29,676 nt of DNA, from NCBI GenBank assembly GCA_964562855.1, contig CAZLVB010000009.1:1-29676 (forward strand). The letters run 5' to 3'. Below are positions 29,649 through 29,676 of this stretch, piece by piece. Numbering within the stretch: the first letter of the stretch is position 1; each line of letters opens with the position of its first letter. This DNA comes from 2-12-FULL-41-17 sp964562855. GTDB lineage: Bacteria > Patescibacteriota > Microgenomatia > Curtissbacterales > GWA2-41-24. The notes under the pieces were generated by a model, which searched no databases, was not told where the DNA came from, and worked only from the letters and a program-made list of their open reading frames with translations. The translations under genes and the position numbers were made by a program.

Positions 29649-29676
29649 TTACTTCGTAACGATCGCCATTAAATCT
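29649..29676 (-). CDS. groES: GroES C-terminus (partial)
   Basis: The last eight codons read DLMAIVTK and end in TAA at 29651. GroES proteins end in a very similar D-(I/L/V)-(L/M)-A-(V/I)-(V/I) motif, and the gene directly precedes groEL in the same direction. The rest lies outside the window. Confidence 0.75.

Overview
This window looks like a piece of a Candidate Phyla Radiation (Patescibacteria) genome, most likely of the Microgenomates (OP11) type. This is inferred from gene content and style: tight single-domain genes, a short one-knuckle MetRS, many membrane proteins of unknown function, a DUF5654-like protein, a UbiA-type phosphoribosyltransferase next to a WecA-like enzyme, and abundant intergenic repeats. 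TGA is used as a stop, so this is not code 25. No tRNA, rRNA, CRISPR array or transposase gene was seen.

Layout. 1-8190: start of an RmuC-like gene, two small membrane or secreted proteins, a class A PBP, then metG-HAD-tatD overlapping end to end, then a BcsA-like family 2 glycosyltransferase. 8168-8318: three tandem hairpins. 8303-8963: a PIN/ribbon-helix-helix toxin-antitoxin pair. 9051-11500: an anchored GH18 protein and a D,D-carboxypeptidase. 11535-14318: an accessory stretch with a methyltransferase-like protein, a stray coding tail, a Tat-like exported zincin metalloprotease and a RelE/Phd pair. 14396-16242: msrA and three unknown small genes. 16312-21510: an envelope glycan operon (two GT39-like transferases, a small membrane protein, a WecA-like phosphoglycosyl transferase and a UbiA-family enzyme). 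21511-22862: a diversity-generating retroelement (DGR) cassette made of a template repeat and a target gene with a variable C-terminus. 22861-27870: envelope proteins (PEGA/SH3 lipoprotein, M23 peptidase, bacterial PH-domain protein), repeats and a candidate structured RNA. 27931-29676: groEL and the last codons of groES.

Main discovery. A 114-base non-coding segment at 21585-21698 is a near copy of the 3' end of the gene at 22036-22797. In gene orientation 15 of the 19 substitutions fall on template adenines, mostly in Asn codons, which is the signature of a DGR template and variable region. No reverse transcriptase is in the window, so one would have to act in trans or has been lost. The whole cassette is bracketed by an exact 17-bp direct repeat. 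One copy ends ubiA and the other ends the convergent gene at 22861, so both neighbours keep their C-termini. That is what an insertion into overlapping gene ends would leave.

Other themes. Many first genes have a good sigma70 promoter (TTGACA, 16-17 bp, TATAAT-like) only 5-11 bases before the start codon, so leaderless mRNAs seem common, while some internal genes carry Shine-Dalgarno motifs. Degenerate heptanucleotide repeats occur between genes and inside four coding positions, including the signal peptide of a lipoprotein.
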